From CAZOWW01 sp964583765 (GTDB lineage Bacteria > Actinomycetota > Actinomycetes > Actinomycetales > Kineosporiaceae), in NCBI GenBank assembly GCA_964583765.1, contig CAZOWW010000047.1, positions 1 to 38,467 of the forward strand: a DNA stretch of 38,467 nt, given 5' to 3'. The notes under the pieces were generated by a model, which was not told the DNA's origin, ran no database searches, and was given only the letters and a program-made list of their open reading frames with translations. Position numbers and translations under genes: made by a program. How positions within the stretch are numbered: position 1 is the stretch's first letter; every line of letters begins with the position of its first letter. Shown here piece after piece: positions 30,937-38,467 of the stretch.

Positions 30937-32912
30937 GCCAGCCACCGCCCCACCTGGAAGACCAGCACGGCCAGGACCCAGGCGACGCCGAGCTGGCCGG
31001 CCATGCCGACGAGGGTCCAGCGCAGGCCGATCTCCCGCAGTTGGGCGGTGATCGTCGCCAGGCACGGGGTGTACGCGAGCAGGAAGACCAGGAACGCGAG
31101 CGCCGCCGGACCACTGTGTCCCCCGGAGGAGCGGGCGAAATCCGAGCGGAGCGCCGTTCCCAGGGCGCCGGGATCGTGCAGGTCACCCGGTTCCTGGGCG
31201 GCGTAGGTCTGCGCCCAGGAGGAGACCACCGCTTCCTTGGCCACCCCGCCCACGAGCAGGGCTCCCGCGGCGTGCCAGTCGCCGAACCCGGCGGGGTCGA
31301 ACACCGGGGCTGCGAGGGAGGCGGCCGCCCCGAACGCCGAGTCCCGCACGGGCACGTGCGCGAAGCTGCCGGACACGCTGCTCACGGGAACCGCACTGAG
31401 CAGCCAGACCGCGGTGACCGTCAGCACGATCACGCCACCGGCCGTGCGCAGGAAGGCCGCGAGCCGGGTCCAGGTGGCCACGAGCAGCAGGCGGGGCACG
31501 GGAGCCTGGTAGCGGGGCAGGTCCAGCACCAGAGGCTCGTCGCCGAACGCCCTCAGCAGGGTCGAGCGCAGCAGCAGGCCCCCCAGCACCACCAGGAGCA
31601 CCGAGACGACGTACATCAGGAACACGACGTCGCCCGCGCTCGAACCGAAGAAGGTCGAGGCGACCAGCACGTACACGGTGAGCCGGGCACTGCACGAGGT
31701 GAACGGCACCAGCAACGCGGTCATGAGGCGGTGCCGGGCGTCCGGCAGCACCCGCGTGGCGCTGATCGCGGGCACGTTGCAGCCGAACCCCACGATCAGC
31801 GGCAGGAAGGCACGGCCCGGCAGCCCGACGGTGCGCATGAGCCGATCCGTCACCACGGCCGCCCGGGCCAGGTACCCGGAGTCCTCCAGGAGCGCGAGCA
31901 GGGCGAACATGATCGCCATGAGCGGCACGAAGGTGAGCACCATACCCACGCCGTTGACCAACCCGTCCACGAGCAGTCCCCGCAGCCACCCGGAGCCCGC
32001 CCCGCACCACCGCAGGAGCGTGGTGACGGCGTCGGTCACCGGCCCGGAGACGAGATCACCCAGACCCTGCTGGACCGGCGCGGCGACCGTGGTCGTGAGT
32101 TGGAAGACCAGCCACATCACGCCGAGGAAGAGCAGCGGGCCGATCACCGGCGAGGTGACCACCCGGTCGATCCGGTCCGAGATCGCGGCCCGGCCTCCGG
32201 GGTCACGCCGCACGGACGCGGACACGACCGCCGACACCCAGGCGAACCTGCGCTCCGCGGCGACGAGATCGTCCTCGGGGTCCGTGGGCGGGACCTCGCC
32301 GAGGACGGCCGTCACAGCCCTCGCCCGATCGGCGTCCAGCGCCTGGGAGACGGCTCCGGCAAGTGCGTCGGCGCCGCCCCGCCGCCGGGGGGCGAGTTCC
32401 GCGACCGGCGCGCCGAGTCGACGCGACAGGGTGTCGACGTCGAGCACGAGACCCCGGCGACGCGCGACATCGATCATGGTCAGGGCCACCACGAACGGAA
32501 GGCCGTACTCCCGGACCTGGGACACCAGGTAGAGGCTCCGGCCGAGATCCGCGGCGCTGACCACCACGACGACCAGGTCGGGGCGTTCCTCGGGGGGTAC
32601 CTCCACCAGCAGAGCCCGGGTGAGCGCCTCGTCCGGGGAGATCGGGTCGAGGCTGTAGGCGCCGGGCAGGTCGACCAGGGCCACCGTTCCCGCACCGGGC
32701 ACGGCCCACGGACCCCGTCCGACCTCGACCGTGGTACCCGGCCAGTTGCCCACGCTGCGGCGGGCCCCGGTGAGGGCATTGAAGAGGGTGGACTTCCCGA
32801 CGTTCGGGCTGCCCACCAACGCGATCACCCGACCACCCGTCGGGACCGGTTGCCATTGGTCACCGTGGCAGGACGCCACGGAAGCCGTCGGGGCACGCAG
32901 CCCGCGGCTCAT
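30933..32912 (-). CDS. feoB: ferrous iron transporter FeoB
   Basis: 659 residues; the ATG at 32912 overlaps the feoA stop (ATGA). The GTPase domain has G1 GSPNVGKST (34-42), G2 GNWPGTTVE (55-63), G3 DLPG (81-84) and a G4 in which the usual Asn is Thr (TMID, 145-148). The membrane part has two Gate repeats with FLPLIVGFGCNVPAISATRV, PFTSCSARLTVYVLV, VGGVAKEAVVSSWAQTY and LAYTPCLATITAQLREIG; the Cys residues of GCN and SCSARL are those thought to line the iron path. It imports Fe(II) across the inner membrane using GTP or ATP. It sits in a feoA-feoB-feoC-like operon with overlapping codons. Confidence 0.96.
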   Translation of the reverse strand: MSRGLRAPTASVASCHGDQWQPVPTGGRVIALVGSPNVGKSTLFNALTGARRSVGNWPGTTVEVGRGPWAVPGAGTVALVDLPGAYSLDPISPDEALTRALLVEVPPEERPDLVVVVVSAADLGRSLYLVSQVREYGLPFVVALTMIDVARRRGLVLDVDTLSRRLGAPVAELAPRRRGGADALAGAVSQALDADRARAVTAVLGEVPPTDPEDDLVAAERRFAWVSAVVSASVRRDPGGRAAISDRIDRVVTSPVIGPLLFLGVMWLVFQLTTTVAAPVQQGLGDLVSGPVTDAVTTLLRWCGAGSGWLRGLLVDGLVNGVGMVLTFVPLMAIMFALLALLEDSGYLARAAVVTDRLMRTVGLPGRAFLPLIVGFGCNVPAISATRVLPDARHRLMTALLVPFTSCSARLTVYVLVASTFFGSSAGDVVFLMYVVSVLLVVLGGLLLRSTLLRAFGDEPLVLDLPRYQAPVPRLLLVATWTRLAAFLRTAGGVIVLTVTAVWLLSAVPVSSVSGSFAHVPVRDSAFGAAASLAAPVFDPAGFGDWHAAGALLVGGVAKEAVVSSWAQTYAAQEPGDLHDPGALGTALRSDFARSSGGHSGPAALAFLVFLLAYTPCLATITAQLREIGLRWTLVGMAGQLGVAWVLAVLVFQVGRWLA

Positions 32913-33136
32913 GCGGCATCCGGGCGCACCGAGATCCGCCGGAGGGCGGCACCCGCCACGGCGACCCGCGCGTCGCCGACACCGACCACGCGCCCGCCGC
33001 CCGCGGTCCGGTGCAACGGCACGACGACAGTCCCGATGCGCAGGCCGAGTTCGGCCAGGCGGCGGACCCAGATCGATGCGAGATCAGAGGTCTCGATCAC
33101 GACCGGGTCACCGCACGGAGCGGATTCGAGCGTCAC
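32909..33136 (-). CDS. feoA: FeoA protein
   Basis: 75 residues from the GTG at 33136. It is an SH3-like FeoA domain: ASIWVRRLAELGLRIGTVVV, then GDARVAVAGAALRRISVRP. FeoA binds and modulates FeoB. First gene of the operon; an iron box lies 22 bases upstream. Confidence 0.9.
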   Translation of the reverse strand: MTLESAPCGDPVVIETSDLASIWVRRLAELGLRIGTVVVPLHRTAGGGRVVGVGDARVAVAGAALRRISVRPDAA

Positions 33137-33157
33137 GTCATCGACGATAGCGGGAAG

Positions 33158-33176
33158 TTAGGTAAGCCTCACCATG
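33158..33176. promoter_or_regulatory. DtxR/IdeR-type iron box upstream of feoA
   Basis: TTAGGTAAGCCTCACCATG matches the 19-base consensus TTAGGTTAGGCTAACCTAA at 14 positions, with the left half almost perfect. Its place 22 bases from the feoA start fits repression of ferrous iron uptake by Fe-loaded DtxR/IdeR. Confidence 0.72.
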
Positions 33177-33222
33177 TCCAAGGTCCTTGTGACGGTGCTC
33201 ACCCATCCGCTCCCCGTGACGC

Positions 33223-33238
33223 CCGACCCGGGGGTCGG
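33223..33238 (-). terminator. small hairpin at the end of the AGE-family gene
   Basis: CCGACC/GGTCGG with a four-base loop lies directly after the stop codon of the AGE-family gene on the minus strand. There is no T-tract; it may limit read-through into feoA. Confidence 0.35.
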
Positions 33239-34519
33239 TCACGCGTGCTCGTCCACGACCTCCAGAAGTCCCGCCCGCAACGCGGCGGCCAGGGTCGGTG
33301 TGGACGGGAGCCGCGAGAGCAGGGTCGCCTGGAACGCGTGGTACGTGTCCGGGCGCCCGGTCCAGGTGACGGTCGCCGGGCGGGCCTCCTCGTCGACCTC
33401 GTGCACCCAGCTCACCCCGCCGGATTGGTCGATGAAGACCCCGCGCGCGTAGTCCCAGAACGTCGCGTACCAGGCGGCGTAGTAGTCGTCCTCCGCGGCC
33501 CGCCGCAGGGCCGCGGCGGCGCCGATCGCCTCGGCCACCACCCAGTGGAACCGGGCGCGCACCACGGGGACACCCGACCAGTCGGTGGTGTAGACGAAGC
33601 CGCCACGCTCGGCGTCCCACCCCTCCCGCACCGCCCGGTCGAACAGGGCAGCCGCCGCCTCACCCAGCCAGGTCGGCGCTTCCCTGCCCAGGGAACGCAG
33701 CGAGGCACCGAGCGTCAGGAGCAGTCGCGCCCATTCCAGGGCGTGTCCCGGGGTCACCCCGTAGGGCCGGAACGGATGGTCGGGCAGGTCGCGGTTGTAG
33801 TCGGGCAGGACCTGCCAGTCGGCGTCGAAGTGCTCCGGGATCCGCCAGTCGTGCTCGCGGGCGAACTGATCGATCAGCCGGGTCGCGATCCTCAGCGCAC
33901 GGTCCCGCCAGGCCTGTTCCCCGGTGGCGTCTGCGACCGCGAGCATCGCCTCGACGGTGTGCATGTTGGCGTTCGCCCCGCGATAGGACTCGAGCGCGGA
34001 CCAGTCACGGTTCCACTCCTCGACGGCCAGACCCTGTTCCTCGTCCCAGAACCGCCGCAGGAAGACCGCCGTCGCCGCGTCGAGCAACTCACCGGCGCGG
34101 GCGCATCCTGCGACCACGGCGCTGGACGCCGCCAGCAGGACGAACGCGTGACCGTAGGCCGCCTTCGTCGTGCCTTCCGGCTGGTTGTCCGCACCCACCG
34201 CCGAGAACCAGCCGTCGTACTCGCCGTCCCGGAAGACGTCCAGGAGCGAGGCGACGCCGTGCTCGGCCAGTTCGGCATCCCCGGGACGACCGAGCAGGGA
34301 GCCGAGGGCGAAGACGTGCGTCATCCGACAGGTGATCCACAACTCCCGCGGACGCGCGGTGTCCGGCCGACCCGCCAACCCCAACCACCAGAACCCGCCC
34401 TCCTGCGCAAAGGAGGCGCGCGCCCCGTCCAGCAACCGCGACCCTTCGCGGGCGAGCCACGGCTCGTCCGGCGGGCTCACCACGCTGCCGGGGGCGGGGC
34501 GCGGGTCGGGCATTGTCAC
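33239..34519 (-). CDS. AGE-family sugar isomerase/epimerase (probable mannose isomerase)
   Basis: 426 residues. I choose the GTG at 34519: AAGGAGG lies five bases upstream; an ATG two codons on (34513) is the alternative. The protein is an (alpha/alpha)6 barrel of the N-acylglucosamine 2-epimerase superfamily: FWWLGLAGRPDTARPRELWI, RMTHVFALGS, YDGWFSAVG, YGHAFVLLAASSA, NANMHTVEAMLAVADATG, RPYGVTPGHALEWARLLL, and WVHEVDEEARP. The conserved His residues in MTH, NMHTVEA, GHALEW and DTYHAFQ positions are those of YihS-type aldose-ketose isomerases. With a beta-mannosidase gene divergent from it, mannose-to-fructose isomerisation is the best guess. A cellobiose epimerase or sulfoquinovose isomerase role is not excluded. 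Confidence 0.82.
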   Translation of the reverse strand: MTMPDPRPAPGSVVSPPDEPWLAREGSRLLDGARASFAQEGGFWWLGLAGRPDTARPRELWITCRMTHVFALGSLLGRPGDAELAEHGVASLLDVFRDGEYDGWFSAVGADNQPEGTTKAAYGHAFVLLAASSAVVAGCARAGELLDAATAVFLRRFWDEEQGLAVEEWNRDWSALESYRGANANMHTVEAMLAVADATGEQAWRDRALRIATRLIDQFAREHDWRIPEHFDADWQVLPDYNRDLPDHPFRPYGVTPGHALEWARLLLTLGASLRSLGREAPTWLGEAAAALFDRAVREGWDAERGGFVYTTDWSGVPVVRARFHWVVAEAIGAAAALRRAAEDDYYAAWYATFWDYARGVFIDQSGGVSWVHEVDEEARPATVTWTGRPDTYHAFQATLLSRLPSTPTLAAALRAGLLEVVDEHA

Positions 34520-34854
34520 GGGGTCCTCCTTGAGCGGTCTGCGCGGCAGATCGGTGGCCGAAGGCACGAATCTGCCCTACCCACCGTACGGGGCGCCCCC
34601 CACCTCCCGAGATGCGGCCACCTCCCGCGTGCGCGGGGACGCGCGCACGGCGCGCAAGGGCCCATCCCCTGCGGTGTGTCGCGCTCACGCCGCGGGGACG
34701 CCCGTCCGCCGCAGGGACCCACCCGCCGCCCGCTCCGGCGGCTGCTCCGGCTCCTCCACCCGTTCCGGCCGCTCCGCCCCGTCCGGACCCGGGATGCCGA
34801 CCCGCAGGCGGGTACCCGGGGGACAGGCCGCGTGCGACAGCGCACGGAGAGTGT

Positions 34855-34924
34855 TGAATCGCTTCGATGAAGCCCTCGCAACTGCGATCGCCCGCACTCC
34901 GGACAGGATACACTGAAACGGTTC
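34855..34924. promoter_or_regulatory. LacI-type operator region between the divergent mannose genes
   Basis: TGAAACGGTTCA (34913-34924) is a near-perfect palindrome (5 of 6 positions per arm) of the LacI-family type TGAAACG-TTTCA. A weaker relative, TGAATCGCTTCG, starts at 34856. TACACT (34909-34914) overlaps the first and could be a plus-strand -10 element. They lie about 340-400 bases from the AGE gene and 960 from the beta-mannosidase. Confidence 0.4.
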
Positions 34925-35009
34925 ATGTAGATCACGGTACGATCACGCAGTAACTCTTCGCATACGCCCGAACGCTAGATGCTGACGAATCCCGACCCTG
35001 CACTAGAAT

Positions 35010-35062
35010 TTGACTTCCCGCGCCCCGGCGCCATTGACATGAGTGCCCCTCACGCGATTGAC
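35010..35062. repeat. three TTGAC elements at exact 24-base spacing
   Basis: TTGAC begins at 35010, 35034 and 35058. The first two 24-base units agree at about 13 positions. They could be decayed repeats or stacked binding sites. Confidence 0.4.
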
Positions 35063-35512
35063 TCGAAACGCATCGCAGACCTTCTGCGACCGCTGGGATC
35101 GGGGACGCTCCTCCCCATGTCGCCCGGGTCGTGCTGGTGACCTCACCGTCACCAGCCCCGCTGCGGGCCGGGAGCTGCCACCGGCACCGAGCGGGCACCG
35201 GCCCGGGCGCCATCTCCGCCCGGACGCGGCAGGAAGGATGCGAGCACGGACACGATTCACCACGGATGTCGGGAGCGGCGCGGGACCCAGGTCGACAAAC
35301 AGACACGAAGGAATCACCCGACGGTATTCCGGGAACCCCTTGTCTAGGTTCCTCCTTCCCTTCCCACCCCATTGGCTGAGTCCGTCCCCGGACGGACGGA
35401 ATGGGATTCGAGGCACCTCCTCCCCAACACAGATCGTTCGATTCGGCAAGGTCCGGACCACACCGCGCACGGACGAAGACCGCGGACCGGGGCCCACCGA
35501 TTCGACACAGCT

Positions 35513-35561
35513 CCCCGGGGGTGGTGGCGAGCGCCGCGCCGCCACCCCCGGGGACCTTTTT
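35513..35561 (+). terminator. classical intrinsic terminator with T-tract, no gene in front
   Basis: CCCCGGGGGTGGTGGCG (35513-35529) pairs with 35537-35553 over 17 positions (one G-U), with a 7-base loop, followed by ACC and TTTTT (35557-35561). The T-tract defines it as plus-strand. It lies 320 bases before the beta-mannosidase start and has no plus-strand gene upstream, so it would end a non-coding or leader transcript. Confidence 0.75.
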
Positions 35562-35880
35562 GTGGGGATATCCTCGAGCGGGGATCCGCGGTCGCCGCCG
35601 GGCAGCCACCGTCGGACCCTCCCCGCGCTCGGGGCAGCTCATCCGGTTCAGCTCGGAGTTCCCTCGCGCGGAGTATCCGGTACGCCCCATTAATACCGTC
35701 GGTGACCAACAGGAATTGGCCGGCCACCGGGTCGGTGCACACGGGGTATCCGCAGGGACGGCAGACTGGGGTCGGGAACGTCGGCGCCGGGAGTTCAGGA
35801 AGGCAGATCCTCGTCCGTCCACACGCCCGGGACCACATCGCCCGCCCTGGTATCACGCGACCATGGAGAAGAGGCTCTGA

Positions 35881-38412
35881 ATGCAGGGACAGCCGCTCAC
35901 CGAAGGGGGCGCCTTGCCGGGACGCCGGACGCACCAGGTCACCGACTGGTCGGTCACCGTGGTGCCTGCCTCGACGATCGATTCCGTGCCCGCGGCGCTG
36001 GAGAGCGGCCCGGCCCTCGCGGCACAGGTCCCCGGTTGCGTGCACACCGACCTGCAGCGGCATGGCCTGATCGGGGACATCGCGGTCGACGCCACCGAGC
36101 AGGATCTCGCCTGGGTGCACGAGCACGGCTGGCGCTATACGACCCGGATCGACGCCGATCTCAGCCGAGGCCGGCGCGCCACCCTGGAGTTCGGCGGGCT
36201 GGACACCATTGCCACGGTCACCGTCAACGGCGTCCGTCGGCTGTCGGCCGTCGACATGCACCGTCGCTTCGAACTGGACGTGACCGAGGACCTGCGCACC
36301 GGTCCGGCGGAGGTCGAGGTGGAGTTCGCCCCGGTCACGGGTCGGATCGCCGACGCCGAGCGCGCCGATCCGCTGCCGCACCCCGACATGTACCCCTTCG
36401 CGTACAACCAGATCCGCAAGATGGCCTGCTCGTTCGGGTGGGACTGGGGCCCGGTGACGATCACCGCCGGAATCTGGCGACCGGTCCTCCTGCACTCCTG
36501 GACGGGTGGTCGACTCGCCGACGTGCGCGTGGTCGCCTCACCTGCCGACGGGGACCACGACTCCCTCCTGACTGCGACGGTCACCGTCGAGGAGGCCCTG
36601 GCGCATGCGGCGGCCGAGCTGGTGGTGCGGGCGAGCGGTCCGGACGGCCCGGTCGGCGACAGCCGTACCCCGATCACCGACGGCACGGCGACCCTGGACC
36701 TGCCGGTCCCCGGGGCCCGGCTCTGGTGGCCCACGGGTTACGGCGAGCAGCCGCTGTACGACGTGGTCCTGGAACTGCGTGACGCCGAGGGCGCCCTGCT
36801 GGACACCACCACGCGCCGGGTGGGCTTCCGCACGGTCGAGGTGCGCGAGACCCCCGACGAGGCGGGTTCCGGCTCCGGGTTCACCCTGACGGTGAACGGC
36901 CTCCCGGTGTGGGTACGCGGGCTCAACTGGATCCCCGACGACCCGTTCCCGCAGCGGCTGAGCGCCGAGCGCCTGCGCACCCGGGTGCAGCAGGCGGTGG
37001 ACGCCGGCACGAACCTCCTGCGGGTGTGGGGCGGCGGCATTTTCGAGTCCGAGGACTTCTACGACGCGGCCGACGAACTCGGGGTGCTCGTCTGGCAGGA
37101 CTTCCTGTTCGCCTGCGCGGCCTATCCCGAGGACGACGCCACGATCGAGCAGGTCACGGCGGAGATCCGGGACAACGTGGCCCGCCTGCGGCACCGGGCG
37201 AGTCTGGTGCTCTGGAGCGGCGGCAACGAGTGCCTGTGGGGTTTCGAGGACTGGGACTGGAAGCGCCACCTGGACGGCCGTCCCTGGGGCGCGCGCTATT
37301 ACTACGAGATCATTCCGGGCCTGCTGGAGGAACTCGACGGCACTCGCCCCTACATTCCCGGTTCACCCTTCTCGCACGGGTCGGCGCATCCGAACAGCGA
37401 GGACTCCGGGGTCAGCCACATCTGGGACGTGTGGAACGAGATCGACTACGTCCACTACGAGGACAAGCGGCCCCGCTTCGTCTCCGAGTTCGGCTACCAG
37501 GCCCCCGCTTCCTGGCCCACTCTGCTCACGGCGGTGGGCGCAGAGGATCTCGAGGCGGCCGACCCGCGGCTGGATGAGAACCAGAAGGCCGAGTCCGGGC
37601 ACGCCAAGCTGAACGCGGGCCTGCTGCGTCACTTCTCGCGACTCCCCAGCGATGGCCGGACCTGGTACTACGCGACGCAGCTCCTCCAGGCACGGGCCGT
37701 GTCTGTGGGTGTGGGGCATCTGCGGTCGCTGCACGACCGTTGCTCCGGTGCCATCTGGTGGCAGCACAACGACTGCTGGCCCTCGATCTCGTGGGCGCTG
37801 GTGGACGTGTGCGGACGGCGCAAGCTCGGCTGGTACGCCCTGCGTTCGGTCTTCGTCGCGCGCTTCGCGGTGTTCGGTGGCGGCCGGGACGACGCCCGCC
37901 TCACCCTGGTCAACGACACCGCCGCCCCGTGGCGGGCCACGGTGGAGCTCCGGACCGCCGCCGCAGACGGCAGCACCCGCACCGGCACGACGGCCCGGGT
38001 GGAGGTGCCGGCCCATGCCCACGTGGTGATGCCGGTCGCCGGGGTCCTCGGCCGACCCGGGCTGGACGTCGACCTGCTGGTGGCCGACGTGGACGGCGTG
38101 CGCAGCACCCGCTGGCTCAGCGGCGACCTCGAGCTGAAGCTGCCGGAGGGCGATCCCACGGTGGCGGTGAGCCCCGACGGTGCGGACGCGGTGCTCGTCA
38201 CCGCCACCGCCGGCACCCTGCTGCGGGATCTGTGCCTGCTCGCGGAGGTGGTCGCGCCCGACGCACAGGTGGACCGCCAGCTCCTGACCCTGCTGCCGGG
38301 GGAGACGGCGACCTTCCGGGTCACCGGTCCCGGCGTGACCGGTGTGACCGCCTCGGCCTGGGCGAACCTGCTCTGGCACGACGCACGGGTGCGGGCCTCG
38401 GTCGGGGCCTGA
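35881..38412 (+). CDS. GH2 family beta-mannosidase
   Basis: 843 residues from the ATG at 35881; GAAGAGG lies upstream and a five-codon mini-frame (MEKRL) ends directly before the ATG. N-terminal jelly roll: VPGCVHTDLQRHGLIGD, WRYTTRIDADL, FGGLDTIATVTVNG, ACSFGWDWGPVTITAGIWRP, typical of beta-mannosidases. The TIM barrel has NGLPVWVRGLNWIPDDPFP, LLRVWGGGIFESEDFYDAADELG, the acid/base WSGGNE (Glu450) and the nucleophile SEFGYQ (Glu536), then GAIWWQHNDCWPSISWALVD. It releases mannose from the non-reducing end of manno-oligosaccharides. No signal peptide is present, so it acts in the cytoplasm on imported oligosaccharides. No transporter gene is in the window. Confidence 0.95.
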   Translation: MQGQPLTEGGALPGRRTHQVTDWSVTVVPASTIDSVPAALESGPALAAQVPGCVHTDLQRHGLIGDIAVDATEQDLAWVHEHGWRYTTRIDADLSRGRRATLEFGGLDTIATVTVNGVRRLSAVDMHRRFELDVTEDLRTGPAEVEVEFAPVTGRIADAERADPLPHPDMYPFAYNQIRKMACSFGWDWGPVTITAGIWRPVLLHSWTGGRLADVRVVASPADGDHDSLLTATVTVEEALAHAAAELVVRASGPDGPVGDSRTPITDGTATLDLPVPGARLWWPTGYGEQPLYDVVLELRDAEGALLDTTTRRVGFRTVEVRETPDEAGSGSGFTLTVNGLPVWVRGLNWIPDDPFPQRLSAERLRTRVQQAVDAGTNLLRVWGGGIFESEDFYDAADELGVLVWQDFLFACAAYPEDDATIEQVTAEIRDNVARLRHRASLVLWSGGNECLWGFEDWDWKRHLDGRPWGARYYYEIIPGLLEELDGTRPYIPGSPFSHGSAHPNSEDSGVSHIWDVWNEIDYVHYEDKRPRFVSEFGYQAPASWPTLLTAVGAEDLEAADPRLDENQKAESGHAKLNAGLLRHFSRLPSDGRTWYYATQLLQARAVSVGVGHLRSLHDRCSGAIWWQHNDCWPSISWALVDVCGRRKLGWYALRSVFVARFAVFGGGRDDARLTLVNDTAAPWRATVELRTAAADGSTRTGTTARVEVPAHAHVVMPVAGVLGRPGLDVDLLVADVDGVRSTRWLSGDLELKLPEGDPTVAVSPDGADAVLVTATAGTLLRDLCLLAEVVAPDAQVDRQLLTLLPGETATFRVTGPGVTGVTASAWANLLWHDARVRASVGA

Positions 38413-38431
38413 GATCGAACGGCGGCGGCCC

Positions 38432-38450
38432 CGGGCCCCACGGGCCCCGG
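38432..38450 (+). terminator. GC-rich hairpin after the beta-mannosidase
   Basis: GGGCCC-CAC-GGGCCC (38433-38447) within a longer G/C-run segment 20 bases past the stop. There is no T-tract and the window ends here. Confidence 0.35.
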
Positions 38451-38467
38451 GCCCCCCCCGACCCCCC

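Larger units (their letters stand above)
34520..35880. other. 1.36 kb gene-free gap between the AGE and beta-mannosidase genes
   Basis: Overlong frames cross it on both strands but none resembles a known protein or shows convincing codon structure. It is less GC-rich from about 34850 to 35060. It contains LacI-like operators near 34854-34925, three TTGAC elements with exact 24-base spacing (35010, 35034, 35058) and a classical plus-strand terminator at 35513-35561. A long leader RNA or a separate non-coding RNA is possible. A lost regulator gene (a LacI repressor would be expected here) is another. Confidence 0.5.

Noticed and set aside
30903..33161. 752-codon plus-strand frame across feoABC
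   Set aside because: Antisense to three genes with overlapping starts and stops; product is Q/H/G/R-rich without motifs.
33011..34870. 619-codon plus-strand frame opposite the AGE gene
   Set aside because: Shadow of an intact AGE-family gene with a good ribosome site.
34685..34897. 70-codon minus-strand frame in the mannose gap
   Set aside because: Looked at as a possible remnant LacI protein, but it has no helix-turn-helix or sugar-binding motif.
35043..35693. 216-codon plus-strand frame in the mannose gap
   Set aside because: No ribosome site, no domain, and it runs through the intrinsic terminator; more likely untranslated.

Overview
The window is about 38.5 kb of very GC-rich DNA (coding GC well above 70 percent by eye) with dense genes, frequent GTG starts and long shadow reading frames. 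Several families are typically actinobacterial: DUF5926/SEC-C, a HipA-like/DUF3037 pair, a GT87 mannosyltransferase, an RsbW-type ATPase and a DtxR-type iron box. It reads as a chromosomal segment of a high-GC Actinomycetota; the genus cannot be named from sequence alone. I saw no rRNA, tRNA, CRISPR, insertion sequence or phage gene.

Layout. 1-3.5 kb: a 5'-truncated regulator-like TPR protein with a duplicated repeat module, then a TMEM165/GDT1-type Mn/Ca exporter. 3.7-8.6 kb: envelope glycan genes (GT87 mannosyltransferase, a large membrane protein with an alkaline-phosphatase-like ectodomain, a GT2 glycosyltransferase). 8.6-11.1 kb: DUF5926 protein, an anti-sigma-type ATPase and a YceI protein; the last two have matches to SigB/SigF-type promoters. 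11.6-18.3 kb, all minus strand: AAA ATPase with winged helix, prephenate dehydratase, a very unusual fused E1 alpha-beta ketoacid dehydrogenase, and CopC. 18.5-22.2 kb: secreted FG-GAP protein, Fpg/Nei DNA glycosylase, DUF3037 and HipA-like kinase. 22.5-24.2 kb: phosphoglucomutase with a strong terminator. 24.4-30.5 kb, all plus strand: a membrane-anchored coiled-coil methyltransferase, a DWARF1-like FAD oxidoreductase, a degenerate EAL-HDOD protein and a cyclopropane-synthase-like methyltransferase. The FAD enzyme and the last methyltransferase match the known pair that makes 10-methyl (tuberculostearic-type) fatty acids. 30.5-33.2 kb: a feoABC ferrous-iron operon under a DtxR/IdeR-like box. 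33.2-38.4 kb: an AGE-family sugar isomerase and a GH2 beta-mannosidase, divergent around a 1.36 kb gap that holds a LacI-like operator and a plus-strand intrinsic terminator with no gene in front of it.

The most striking structure cuts across genes. At least five stop codons are embedded in tandem or near-tandem duplications (pheA, the DUF3037 gene, the FAD oxidoreductase, EAL-HDOD, the CFA-like methyltransferase), a sixth gene has an array 10 bases past its stop, and related minisatellites insert low-complexity loops inside several proteins (E1, FAD oxidoreductase, DUF3037). The genome seems prone to short-repeat expansion that is tolerated at gene 3' ends and in surface loops. In the E1 enzyme such an insertion sits where a catalytic loop is expected.
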